From: Nocardiopsis metallicus | Lineage (GTDB): Bacteria; Actinomycetota; Actinomycetes; Streptosporangiales; Streptosporangiaceae | Direction: 5' to 3' | NCBI RefSeq assembly: GCF_014201115.1 | Contig: NZ_JACHDO010000001.1 | Location: 6,014,001-6,078,000, forward strand | DNA: 64,000 nt | In this document: in pieces, positions 42,905 through 50,640 of the stretch | How the letters are laid out: the number at the start of each line of letters is the position of its first letter | How positions within the stretch are numbered: position 1 is the stretch's first letter | The notes under the pieces: generated by a model | What the model saw: the letters and a program-made list of their open reading frames with translations, nothing else | What the model was told of the DNA's origin: nothing | Database searches by the model: none | Program-made: the position numbers and the translations under genes

Positions 42905-44019
42905 TAGTCGTCCCGTTCCTGACCAAGAGGAAGCAGGACACCACCATGGTGACAGTGGGTATCGATCCGCACAAGGACATGCACCAGGCCGTCGCGCTGG
43001 CCCAGGACGGCACCCGCCTGGGCAGGGCCAAGAAGGTCAACACGGGCCCCCAGGCCCTGGGCCAGCTCTTGGCCTGGATCCGTGCCCTGGCCGCAAACAG
43101 CCCGGTGCTGTGGGCCATCGAGGGCGGCCCCGGCCTGGGCCGGGCCCTGGCCGACGCTCTGCTGGGGGCGGGCCAGGAGGTGGTGTGGGTGCCACCGCGT
43201 GCTATGGCCGCCCACCGCCGCCTGGGCGGGCCGGTGGGCGCCAAGTCCGACGTGATCGACGCGGTGGCCATCGCGCGTGCGGCCCTGGCCGACCCTGGCC
43301 TGGCCCGTCACCGGATCGACCCGCAGGTGCGGCAGGTGCGTGTGCTGGTGAACCTGCGCCAGAACCTGACCGATCAGCGTGTGGCCCTGACCAACCGGGT
43401 GCTGGCGGCGGTGCACATCGAGCTGGACCACCGTCTGGGCCAGGGGGCGTTGGCCACCCGGGCCAAGGTGGGGCGGGTGCGTGCGCTGGTGGAGGGGGCC
43501 GGGTTGGACGAGATGGTGCGGTGGGCTCTGCTGGAGCAGTTGGAGGAGATCCACACCCTGTTCGTGCGTGCGGCCGAGGTGGAGCGGCGCCTGAAGGAGT
43601 TGGTGGAGCCGTTGGCGCCGAACCTGTTGGGGATTCGTGGTGTGGGTGTGGTCTGGGCTGCGGTGTTGCTTGCGCAGGTGGGGGATGTGTCGCGGTTTGC
43701 GACCTCGGCGAGGATGGCGCGGTGGGCGGGGAGCGCGCCGATTCCGGTGTTTTCCTCGGGGCGGGATCGGCACCGGTTGCACCGGGGTGGGAACCGGCAG
43801 GTGAATCGGGCGTTGCACTCGATCGGGGTGGTCCAGGTCCGGCTGGGTGAGCCAGCGCGGGAGTTCGTGCGTTCCCGGGAGGGGGCCAAGGGCACCAAGG
43901 GTGCGTATCGGGCTTTGAAGCGGCATCTGGTGGATGTGGTGTATCGGGCGATGGTCGCTGATCAAGTGGTGAGAGGGCGGGCTGAGGTCTGTCTTCAACC
44001 CGCCACTTGACATAGAAGC
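42845..44019 (+). mobile_element. IS110-family insertion sequence (ends approximate)
   Basis: The intact IS110 transposase is bracketed by two copies of CATAGAAGC (42845-42853 and 44011-44019), the second directly after the stop codon. IS110 elements lack long terminal inverted repeats, so these short direct repeats are the best available boundary marks. The true left end may be further upstream. Confidence 0.65.
42946..44010 (+). CDS. IS110-family transposase (DEDD recombinase)
   Basis: This 354-residue recombinase has an N-terminal RuvC-like DEDD domain with Asp7 (VGIDPHKD), Glu59 (WAIEGGPG), Asp102 and Asp105 (KSDVIDAVAIARA), a helical middle and a C-terminal transposase_20 domain (LLGIRGVGVVWAA, then the serine-bearing PVFSSGRDRHRL and the GGNRQVNRALH stretch). 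ATG 42946 is chosen because the conserved domain begins at once. Codon use changes near 43560, from GCC/CTG-rich to TTG/GTG/GGT-rich, which may reflect a mosaic origin. Confidence 0.93.
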   Translation: MVTVGIDPHKDMHQAVALAQDGTRLGRAKKVNTGPQALGQLLAWIRALAANSPVLWAIEGGPGLGRALADALLGAGQEVVWVPPRAMAAHRRLGGPVGAKSDVIDAVAIARAALADPGLARHRIDPQVRQVRVLVNLRQNLTDQRVALTNRVLAAVHIELDHRLGQGALATRAKVGRVRALVEGAGLDEMVRWALLEQLEEIHTLFVRAAEVERRLKELVEPLAPNLLGIRGVGVVWAAVLLAQVGDVSRFATSARMARWAGSAPIPVFSSGRDRHRLHRGGNRQVNRALHSIGVVQVRLGEPAREFVRSREGAKGTKGAYRALKRHLVDVVYRAMVADQVVRGRAEVCLQPAT

Positions 44020-44325
44020 GTCATCCCGGGAGAGGGGGCCGAAACAGCCCCTGGCCAGTCACCGCTCGCGATGCGCTTTCGGGGCTGCCTGCTGACTCGG
44101 TCGACCGAGGGTTCGGCCCGGGTGGGCCGGATCACCGACGACACGGCTGACCCCTGGATGCCCGGCATTCGCACGGGGCCTGGCTCCTGGCGGCCGAGTT
44201 CACCAGGGGCGTTCTCGTCGGTCACCGTTGAACGGGATGTTCTCCGGGGAGCCACTCTCCGCTCACCCCACCGTGGCTGTCTCCCACCAGCATGGGCCTT
44301 CGGAAGATTTCGGACGGAGGGTTCC
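44020..44325. other. non-coding stretch after IS110
   Basis: About 300 nt. The frame of the downstream dehydrogenase stays open through it but the translation is not protein-like. It presumably holds the dehydrogenase promoter. Confidence 0.5.
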
Positions 44326-45375
44326 TTGGACGCCGAACCGCGCGACGGGGCCGATCTCGCGAGGATCGCGACCTTCCACGAAGGGGAGGTGGCGGTCGAG
44401 CGGGTCGAGCTCTCCCCCAGGAAAGCGGGGGAGATCGATCTGACGATGCTCGCCGCCGCCGTCTGCGGGTCCGACCTGCACACGGTGCTCGGGCACCGCC
44501 CGGCCCCGCCGCGGACAGCCCTCGGCCACGAGGGGGTGGGCGTGGTCCACGACATCGACCCCGACGCCAAGGACCTGCGCGGCACCCCGCTGCTCCCGGG
44601 CGACCGGGTGGTGTTCGCGCTGTTCGACGCCTGCGGCACCTGCGACCGCTGCGCCGACGGGCTCGCCATGAAGTGCCGCTCGGTACTCAAGTACGGCCAC
44701 GAGTCCGTGGACCGGGAGCCGCGCGCCACCGGAACCCTGGCCGACCGCGTGCGCCTGCTCCCGGGCGTACCCGTTCTGCGGGTCCCGGACGGCCCCGAGG
44801 ACACCCTGGTGGTCTCCGCCGGCTGCGCGGTGGCCACGGCGGCGGAGATCGTCTCGGCGGCCGGACCGGAGGTAGCCGGCCGCGCCGTGCTGGTGGTGGG
44901 CGCGGGCGCGGTCGGCGCCTACTGCGTCGCCATGTTCGCGGCCATGGGATGCCGGGTGGGCGTGCGTGAGCCCTCGGCGGAGCGCCTGACCCTGGCCGAG
45001 AGCCTGGGCGGCGGCCCCGACGCCGAAGGCCCCTACCCCGTGGTGGTGGAGGCCTCCGGCCACCCGGACGCGTTTGTCGGCGCCTTGGACGCGGTGGACG
45101 TGGGCGGTCGCCTGATCGCCGCCGGTTCGGTCAGTCCGGGCGCCACCGCGGTGACCCTGGATCCGGCCCTGCTGGTCACCCGCAGGATCAGTGTGATCGG
45201 GGTGCACAACTACACCCTGGAGAGCTTCGTCCGGGGCGTGGACTGGCTGCTGGAGCACGGCGACGGCCTGGACCTGGACCGGCTGCTGTCTCCGCCGGTG
45301 CCGCTGGCCGAGATCGCGGACGGGTTCGCCCTCATGCGCGGGGGCGGATTCGCCCGGGTCCTGGTCCGCCCCTGA
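44326..45375 (+). CDS. zinc-dependent alcohol dehydrogenase (MDR family)
   Basis: This 349-residue medium-chain dehydrogenase resembles the alcohol dehydrogenases proposed for phosphonate catabolism. The catalytic-zinc residues are in AAAVCGSDLH and ALGHEGVG, and the structural-zinc Cys quartet is ACGTCDRCADGLAMKC. A Rossmann segment VLVVGAGAVGAYCVAMFAAMG binds NAD(P). TTG 44326 is chosen because GGAGGG lies 4 nt upstream and the conserved domain follows. No phosphonate genes are nearby, so the substrate is open. Confidence 0.85.
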   Translation: MDAEPRDGADLARIATFHEGEVAVERVELSPRKAGEIDLTMLAAAVCGSDLHTVLGHRPAPPRTALGHEGVGVVHDIDPDAKDLRGTPLLPGDRVVFALFDACGTCDRCADGLAMKCRSVLKYGHESVDREPRATGTLADRVRLLPGVPVLRVPDGPEDTLVVSAGCAVATAAEIVSAAGPEVAGRAVLVVGAGAVGAYCVAMFAAMGCRVGVREPSAERLTLAESLGGGPDAEGPYPVVVEASGHPDAFVGALDAVDVGGRLIAAGSVSPGATAVTLDPALLVTRRISVIGVHNYTLESFVRGVDWLLEHGDGLDLDRLLSPPVPLAEIADGFALMRGGGFARVLVRP

Positions 45376-45428
45376 CCCGCTCCCGGACACGACGGAGCCC
45401 CGCCACCCACTCGGCGGATTCTCGGGGT

Positions 45429-45463
45429 CCCCGCAACTCCCTGAAATCCAGGGTGTTGCGGGG
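45429..45463. terminator. bidirectional terminator, dehydrogenase / RNA helicase
   Basis: A 15-bp stem (45429-45443 with 45449-45463, one mismatch) with loop AAATC lies between converging genes. A weaker CCGCC/GGCGG hairpin lies just upstream. Confidence 0.75.
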
Positions 45464-45513
45464 ATCGCTAGAACCCGCCCCTCGGGGTGACGGGGCTCGT
45501 GTGTCTGGCTGCC

Positions 45514-47046
45514 CTAGACCTGCGGGGCGCGGCGCGGACGGCGCGGACGGGAGGAGGAACCTCCGCGCGGGCCGCCGTAGCCGCCGCCACTGCGGGAACC
45601 GCCGTAGCCGCCGCCGCGCGGGCCGCGCTGGCGGTTCTCACGACGGGGCTCGGCCGGCAGGGTCACCGGCTCACCGGAGGGGGCGCGGGCGCCGGTCACG
45701 CGGGCCAGCTCCGGGTCCTCGGGGTGCACCTGGGCGATCTGCGGCTCGATCCGCGCGCGGTACATCAGGCGGGTCATCTCGCGGCGCTGGTTGGGCGTCA
45801 CGAGCGTGACCACGTTGCCGGACTCACCGGCGCGGGCGGTACGGCCGCCGCGGTGCAGGTAGTCCTTGTGGTCCGTGGGCGGGTCGATGTTGACGACCAG
45901 GTCCAGGCCGTCCACGTGGATGCCGCGCGCGGCGACGTTCGTGGCGATCAGCGCGGTGACCGTGCCCTCCTTGAACTGCTTGAGGGTGCGGGTGCGCTGC
46001 GGCTGGGAGCGGCCGCCGTGCAGCGGGGCCGCGCGGACGCCGCTGTCGAGCAGGTGCTGTGCCATCCGGTCCACGGCGTGCTTGGTGTCCAGGAACATGA
46101 TGACCTGGCCCTCACGCGCCGCGATGTGGGTGGCGGTGGACATCTTGTCCGCGTGGGCCACGTGCAGGACGTGGTGCTCCATGGTGGAGACCGCGCCCTC
46201 GGACGGGTCGACCGAGTGGACGACCGGGTCGTTGAGGAAGCGGCGGACCAGCTGGTCCACGTTCCGGTCCAGGGTGGCGGAGAACAGCATGCGCTGACCG
46301 TCGGCCGGGACCTGCTCCAGGACCGCGGTGACCTGCGGCATGAAGCCCATGTCGGTCATCTGGTCGGCCTCGTCGAGTACGACGGCCTCGACCTGGTCCA
46401 GGACGCAGTCGCCCCGCTCCATGAGGTCGCGCAGTCGGCCCGGGGTGGCCACGAGCAGCTCCACGCCCTGGCGCAGCGCGCGGGCCTGGCGGCTGATGGG
46501 CATGCCGCCCACCACGGTCGCCATCCGCACCCGCACCGAGCGGGCGTAGGGGGTGAGGGCGTCGGTGACCTGCTGGGCGAGCTCGCGGGTGGGTGCGAGG
46601 ACCACGGCCAGCGGGCGGTGCGGCTCAGCGGTGCGGCCGTCGAGGCGGGCCAGCAGGGCCAGGCCGAAGGCGAGCGTCTTGCCCGAGCCGGTCTGGCTGC
46701 GGCCCAGGACGTCCCGCTTGGCCAGCGAGTTCGGCAGCGTGGCCGCCTGGATGGTGGACGGGGTGGTCAGGCCCTGGCGGGCCAGCGTCGCCTTCAGCGG
46801 CGCCGGCATGTCCAGGTCCTGGAAGTTGTCGACCGGGTCGAGCCCGGGGTTGACCGTGACGGGGAGGGCGAACTCTCCACCGGAGGGGCGGCCGCCGCCG
46901 GAGCGGCCCTGGTAGCCGCCGCCGCGACGGGGGCCGTCGAAGGAACGGCGGGGCGGACGGCCGTAGGAGCCGGAGCCGCCGCGGGATCCGCCACCGAAAC
47001 TGCTGGAGGGACGGTCGCGGCGCGCGCTGGTACGGGGGTGGTTCAT
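45514..47046 (-). CDS. DEAD-box ATP-dependent RNA helicase with Gly/Arg-rich tails
   Basis: This 510-residue helicase has the full motif set: Q motif (TTPSTIQAATLP), Walker A SQTGSGKT, PTRELAQQ, VLDEADQM, FSAT and HRGGRTARAG. Gly/Arg/Ser-rich disordered stretches precede (about 5-55) and follow (about 455-505) the core, as in actinobacterial RhlE/DeaD-like helicases that unwind structured RNA in the cold. ATG 47046 has AAAGGT upstream. It lies downstream of cspA on the same strand, separated by a terminator, so read-through would link two cold-adaptation genes. Confidence 0.95.
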   Translation of the reverse strand: MNHPRTSARRDRPSSSFGGGSRGGSGSYGRPPRRSFDGPRRGGGYQGRSGGGRPSGGEFALPVTVNPGLDPVDNFQDLDMPAPLKATLARQGLTTPSTIQAATLPNSLAKRDVLGRSQTGSGKTLAFGLALLARLDGRTAEPHRPLAVVLAPTRELAQQVTDALTPYARSVRVRMATVVGGMPISRQARALRQGVELLVATPGRLRDLMERGDCVLDQVEAVVLDEADQMTDMGFMPQVTAVLEQVPADGQRMLFSATLDRNVDQLVRRFLNDPVVHSVDPSEGAVSTMEHHVLHVAHADKMSTATHIAAREGQVIMFLDTKHAVDRMAQHLLDSGVRAAPLHGGRSQPQRTRTLKQFKEGTVTALIATNVAARGIHVDGLDLVVNIDPPTDHKDYLHRGGRTARAGESGNVVTLVTPNQRREMTRLMYRARIEPQIAQVHPEDPELARVTGARAPSGEPVTLPAEPRRENRQRGPRGGGYGGSRSGGGYGGPRGGSSSRPRRPRRAPQV

Positions 47047-47226
47047 GGGTGACCTTTCGCCAACGACGCTTGCCGGGTTGAAGCCCGCAGCGGGGCTTCG
47101 GCGTGTGGCACCGGGTGTGCGTCGAAGAAAAATACTTCGAGATCCACGGCCCACGCGGGAAAACCCGGGGTCGTGGCGGACGAACCGGTGCCTGTCGGAG
47201 AACGACGGCCAGAGATCCGGTCCTGT

Positions 47227-47270
47227 GAAACAAGAAAACAGGGGCCCAGCACCAGTAGGTCGGGCCCCTG
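47227..47270 (-). terminator. Rho-independent terminator of cspA
   Basis: CAGGGGCCC and GGGCCCCTG (47239-47247, 47262-47270) form a 9-bp stem. Read on the minus strand it is followed by TTTTCTTGTTT (47238-47228), a classic intrinsic terminator between cspA and the helicase gene. Confidence 0.85.
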
Positions 47271-47317
47271 CCGCTCGAACAGCCTTAGGGCTTGGTCGGC
47301 CCAGGGGTCGTGTTCGA

Positions 47318-47521
47318 TTAGATGACGGTGATGTTCTCAGCCTGGAGGCCCTTGGCGCCCTGGGTGACGTCGAACTCCACGGACTGGCCCTCCGCGAGCT
47401 CGCGGTAGCCAGTGGACTGGATGGCGGAGAAGTGGGCGAAGACGTCGGCGCCGCCGCCGTCCTGCTCGATGAAGCCGAAGCCCTTGTCAGCGTTGAACCA
47501 CTTGACTGTGCCGGTAGCCAT
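47318..47521 (-). CDS. cspA: cold-shock protein (CspA family)
   Basis: This 67-residue single cold-shock domain has the RNP1 (KGFGFIEQD) and RNP2 (VFAHFSAI) RNA-binding motifs and starts MATGTVKWFNADKG. It is an RNA chaperone that melts mRNA structure. ATG 47521 has GAGAGG 7 nt upstream. The leader holds an 8-bp A/T-rich hairpin that could affect translation with temperature. The downstream gene is an RNA helicase. Confidence 0.97.
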   Translation of the reverse strand: MATGTVKWFNADKGFGFIEQDGGGADVFAHFSAIQSTGYRELAEGQSVEFDVTQGAKGLQAENITVI

Positions 47522-47539
47522 AGATGAACCTCTCGTTCG

Positions 47540-47576
47540 GGGAAAATGAAGAAAACCGCGGTCTGACGATTTTCCC
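47540..47576 (-). promoter_or_regulatory. leader hairpin upstream of cspA
   Basis: GGGAAAAT (47540-47547) pairs with ATTTTCCC (47569-47576) in the cspA 5' leader, close to the ribosome-binding site. The AT-rich stem would melt or form with temperature. An RNA thermosensor is inferred, not shown. Confidence 0.4.
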
Positions 47577-47728
47577 GTCACCGCGGTGATCACCCGAAAC
47601 GTTGGAAACTCAACGGGTACCACGACTGCAACTTCTCCGAATCTAGCACACGATTTTCGGTTCAGCGGGAAAACAGCGTGTGTCTCATGGCACCGTAAAA
47701 CGTGGTATCGAACCGGACGAAAAACGTG

Positions 47729-48139
47729 TTATGTGCGGTTTTCCGGCCCGGATTCGCCCTCGGAGGGCCGTGAGTACCCGGGGTGCCGGCTGTCGCCGCC
47801 GCCGTGGTCCCCCTCCACTGCCAGGTCGTCGAACAGGGTGCGTTCGTTCCTGGGGGCGCCGATCAGGTATCCGGCACGGGCCATCGCCGACCCGCCCACC
47901 GCCGTCGTGACCAGTTGGATCAGCAGGGCCAGACCCAGTTTCAGGGCGTTGCCCAGCGACGGTTGGTGCAGGAACAGCCCGATGATGACCAGTCCCGTGC
48001 TGAGCGAGCCCGCGATGGTCAACGCGCTCAACCGCGAGTACACGTCGGGCAGCCGGAGCATCCCGATGGCGCTCACCAGGAACACCAGTGCACCGACGAA
48101 CATCACGGTGTCGCCGACACTCTCCATCACGTCGTTCAC
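47729..48139 (-). CDS. mrpG: Mrp Na+/H+ antiporter subunit G (operon 1)
   Basis: This 136-residue small subunit has three transmembrane helices (PF03334 type; LVFLVSAIGMLRLPDVYSRLSALT). Its C-terminal cytoplasmic tail is longer than in the second copy (GYLIGAPRNERTLFDDL, then a charged 30-residue extension). It is the last gene of the first Mrp operon. The GTG start overlaps the mrpF stop by 4 nt. Confidence 0.93.
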   Translation of the reverse strand: MNDVMESVGDTVMFVGALVFLVSAIGMLRLPDVYSRLSALTIAGSLSTGLVIIGLFLHQPSLGNALKLGLALLIQLVTTAVGGSAMARAGYLIGAPRNERTLFDDLAVEGDHGGGDSRHPGYSRPSEGESGPENRT

Positions 48140-48393
48140 CGTTTTCCTCCCGCGGTCAGCCGGGCCAGGGAGATCGCGGCCAACAGCCCCACCAGAGTCG
48201 CGACCAGGACGATGTCCACCAGAAGCGTCGTGCTCAGTCGCACGCCCAACAGGGCGATCAGGATCACGAACCCGAAAAAGACCAGATCCGTGGCGGCGCC
48301 CCGGTCCGCGCCGCTGGGGCCGAGCAGGATCCGGACCACTCCCAGCACCATCGAGACGACGACCAGGACCAGGGCCAGGTTGATCAGTGTCAC
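48136..48393 (-). CDS. mrpF: Mrp antiporter subunit F (operon 1)
   Basis: This 85-residue protein has three helices: VTLINLALVLVVVSMVLGVV, the conserved RILLGPSGADRGAATDLVFF and a final DIVLVATLVGLLAAISLARL. The Asp-Arg pair in the middle is conserved in MrpF. It starts at GTG 48393, overlapping mrpE by 4 nt. It is needed for assembly of the hetero-oligomeric antiporter. Confidence 0.93.
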   Translation of the reverse strand: MTLINLALVLVVVSMVLGVVRILLGPSGADRGAATDLVFFGFVILIALLGVRLSTTLLVDIVLVATLVGLLAAISLARLTAGGKR

Positions 48394-48791
48394 CGCCGTT
48401 CCCCCTTCTCGTCGCGTTCCAGGTCCTCCGGGCGGGGCGGCACCCCCTCCGGCCGGGTGGCGCGCAGCACGGTGTCCTCCAGGGTGTGGACCTGGTGCAG
48501 GACCGACCTGTGGTCCTTCGCGTACATCGCGTGCACCCACAGCGTCGCCGGGTCGTGCCGGGCGGCGACCGTGAGCGACCCGGGCGAGAGCGAGATCAGG
48601 TTGGCCATCAGACTGATCTCCAGGTCGTTGCGACAGCGCAGGGGTACCTCGACGAAGGCCGGGACGATCGTGTCGCCCGGCAGCAGAATGTCCCTGGACA
48701 CCCTGACGGAGCCGTGCAGGAGGTCGTAGAGGACGTAGCAGGGGAGCCAGAGCATCCCCAGGATCCAGGCCAGGAAGGTTCGCGGAGTCAT
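48390..48791 (-). CDS. mrpE: Mrp antiporter subunit E (operon 1)
   Basis: This 133-residue protein has two N-terminal membrane segments and a cytoplasmic domain with the MrpE signature (FVEVPLRCRNDLEISLMANLISLSPG, continued by LWVHAMY). ATG 48791 overlaps the mrpD stop (ATGA). The frame is open upstream inside mrpD, but only this start gives a family-like N-terminus. Confidence 0.93.
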   Translation of the reverse strand: MTPRTFLAWILGMLWLPCYVLYDLLHGSVRVSRDILLPGDTIVPAFVEVPLRCRNDLEISLMANLISLSPGSLTVAARHDPATLWVHAMYAKDHRSVLHQVHTLEDTVLRATRPEGVPPRPEDLERDEKGERR

Positions 48792-50335
48792 CGCAGCACC
48801 GCCTCGACATAGGTTGACGGGTCCAGCAGGTGGCCGGCGGCCTGGGCGCTCAGGGACAGCAGGACCTGGGCGCCCAGCCCCAGAGCCAGGGTCAGCAGGG
48901 CCAGGACCAGACCGGGCAGCAGCAGGGCGGTCCGGACCCGGGGCGGGTCCTGGATCGCGACCCCGCCTCCGGCGGCGTCCTCTCCCGCGTTCCCGGTGTC
49001 GCCGTCGCCCCCCTCCTCCTTCGGCGGATCGCCCCAGAAGGTGCTGCCCCAGATCTTCATCATGGACATCAGCGTGAACACGCTGACCACGACGGCGGTG
49101 GCTGCGGCTTCCCACTGCCCGGCCTCCAGAGCGCCCGCCACCAGCGTCACCTTGGCCACGAACCCGGAGAAGGGCGGCAGCCCGGACAGGGACAGCGCCG
49201 CGGCCAGGAACACCGCCCCGAGCAGGGGTTCCCGCTTGGCGATGCCGCCGAGCCGGTCCAGGGCTCCGGTGCCGTGGGTGTGCTCGATCGCCCCGGTGGA
49301 CAGGAAGAGCGAAGTCTTCACGAACATGTTGTGGATCAGGTAGAAGATGCCCGCCATCAGGCCCAGTTCGGTGAACAGGGCCGCGCCCAGCAGGATGTAG
49401 CCGATCTGGCTGACCATGTGGAAGACCAGGATGGAACGGGTGCTGTTCTCCCCCACCGCCCCGAGCACCCCGATGAGCATCGTCAGTGAGAAGGCCGCGA
49501 CGCCGATCCACAGGAAGCGCGTGTCCCCGTCGAAGACCACGGCGTACAGGCGGTAGATGGCGTAGATCGCCACCTTGGTGTGCAGCCCCGAGAGCAGAGC
49601 GGTCACCGCCGCGGAGGTGTTGGTGTAGGAAGGGGCCAGCCAGCCGTGTACCGGGACCACCGCCGCCTTCACACTCAGGGCGAGGATGATGACCCCGGTT
49701 CCCGTGGCCACCGCCGGGGATTCGGCGGCAGCACCGGCCAGGGCGGCCAGGTTCACCGTGCCGGCCGTGCCGTACACCAGGGCCACACCGGCGAGGAAGA
49801 TGGTGGAGGTCAGCAGGTTCACGGTGACGTACACGCGTCCGGCCCGGATGCGGTCCCGCGACCCCAGCATGGCGAGCAGCCCGTAGGCGGGCAACAGCAT
49901 GACCTCGATGAACACGAACATGTTGAACACGTCCGCGGTCATCAGCACGCCGACCACACCGGCGGAGAGCGTCAGCACCAGCGGTCCGAAGTAGGCGGCC
50001 CGGTCATCGCCCACGGCGATGGCGAAGGCCGTGCAGACCAGTACCAACAGGGCGGTGGCCCACAGCATCAGCGCGCTGAAGGCGTCCACGACCAACGGGA
50101 TGGCGATTCCCCCCTGCCACAGTGCCACGTTGTGTGCCAGGACCGTTCCGTCGCGGACCAGCCACAGCAGCCCGGTGCTCGCTACCAGGATGAGGGCGCC
50201 CGGGGCCAGCAGCAGTGCGCGCTCCAGGCGGACCGGTACGCGGAACAGCACCAGGGCCGCGGCGACCGCCAACGGCAGGACGATGAGCAGCGGAAGGTAG
50301 GCGGTCGGCTCCGGCAGGTTCAGCGAGGTGTTCAC
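48788..50335 (-). CDS. mrpD: Mrp antiporter subunit D (operon 1)
   Basis: This 515-residue proton-translocating subunit is related to NuoN/NuoM of complex I, with about 14 helices. The conserved Glu is in NMFVFIEVMLLPAYGLL, and channel Lys residues are in VKAAVVPVHGWLAPSYTNTS and the HTKVAIYAIYRL helix. The start is GTG 50335, overlapping mrpC by 4 nt with CGGAGG upstream. A longer upstream reading frame is not membrane-like and is rejected. Confidence 0.94.
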   Translation of the reverse strand: MNTSLNLPEPTAYLPLLIVLPLAVAAALVLFRVPVRLERALLLAPGALILVASTGLLWLVRDGTVLAHNVALWQGGIAIPLVVDAFSALMLWATALLVLVCTAFAIAVGDDRAAYFGPLVLTLSAGVVGVLMTADVFNMFVFIEVMLLPAYGLLAMLGSRDRIRAGRVYVTVNLLTSTIFLAGVALVYGTAGTVNLAALAGAAAESPAVATGTGVIILALSVKAAVVPVHGWLAPSYTNTSAAVTALLSGLHTKVAIYAIYRLYAVVFDGDTRFLWIGVAAFSLTMLIGVLGAVGENSTRSILVFHMVSQIGYILLGAALFTELGLMAGIFYLIHNMFVKTSLFLSTGAIEHTHGTGALDRLGGIAKREPLLGAVFLAAALSLSGLPPFSGFVAKVTLVAGALEAGQWEAAATAVVVSVFTLMSMMKIWGSTFWGDPPKEEGGDGDTGNAGEDAAGGGVAIQDPPRVRTALLLPGLVLALLTLALGLGAQVLLSLSAQAAGHLLDPSTYVEAVLR

Positions 50336-50640
50336 GAGCGGTCCTCCGTGTCGTCGGAGCATCCGGCCGTCGCGATGGTGAGCATGTAGATGGTGATCGA
50401 GAAGGCGATCACGATCGCGGTCAGCACGAAGGCCTGCGGCAGCGGATCGGACGCCTGGTCCACCGGGGTGTAGTCCAGCAGCGGCTGGGCCCGCAGATAG
50501 GTTCCGCCGGCCGACATCAGGATCAGGTTCGCGGCCTGTCCCAGCAGTACGAAGCCGAGGATGATCCGTACCAGGCCGCGCTGCAGCATGAGGAACACCG
50601 CGCCGCTCACCAGTACGCCCACGGTGATGGCCAGGGTCAT
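50332..50640 (-). CDS. mrpC: Mrp antiporter subunit C (operon 1)
   Basis: This 102-residue NuoK-like subunit has three helices and the conserved LRAQPLLDY segment followed by DPLPQAFVLTAIVIAFSITI. It overlaps mrpA and mrpD by 4 nt each, so A-C-D are translationally coupled. Confidence 0.95.
   Translation of the reverse strand: MTLAITVGVLVSGAVFLMLQRGLVRIILGFVLLGQAANLILMSAGGTYLRAQPLLDYTPVDQASDPLPQAFVLTAIVIAFSITIYMLTIATAGCSDDTEDRS

Noticed and set aside
45487..47052. 521-codon plus-strand ORF opposite the RNA helicase
   Set aside because: The complementary strand encodes all DEAD-box motifs in order; this frame is Ala/Gly/Arg filler.
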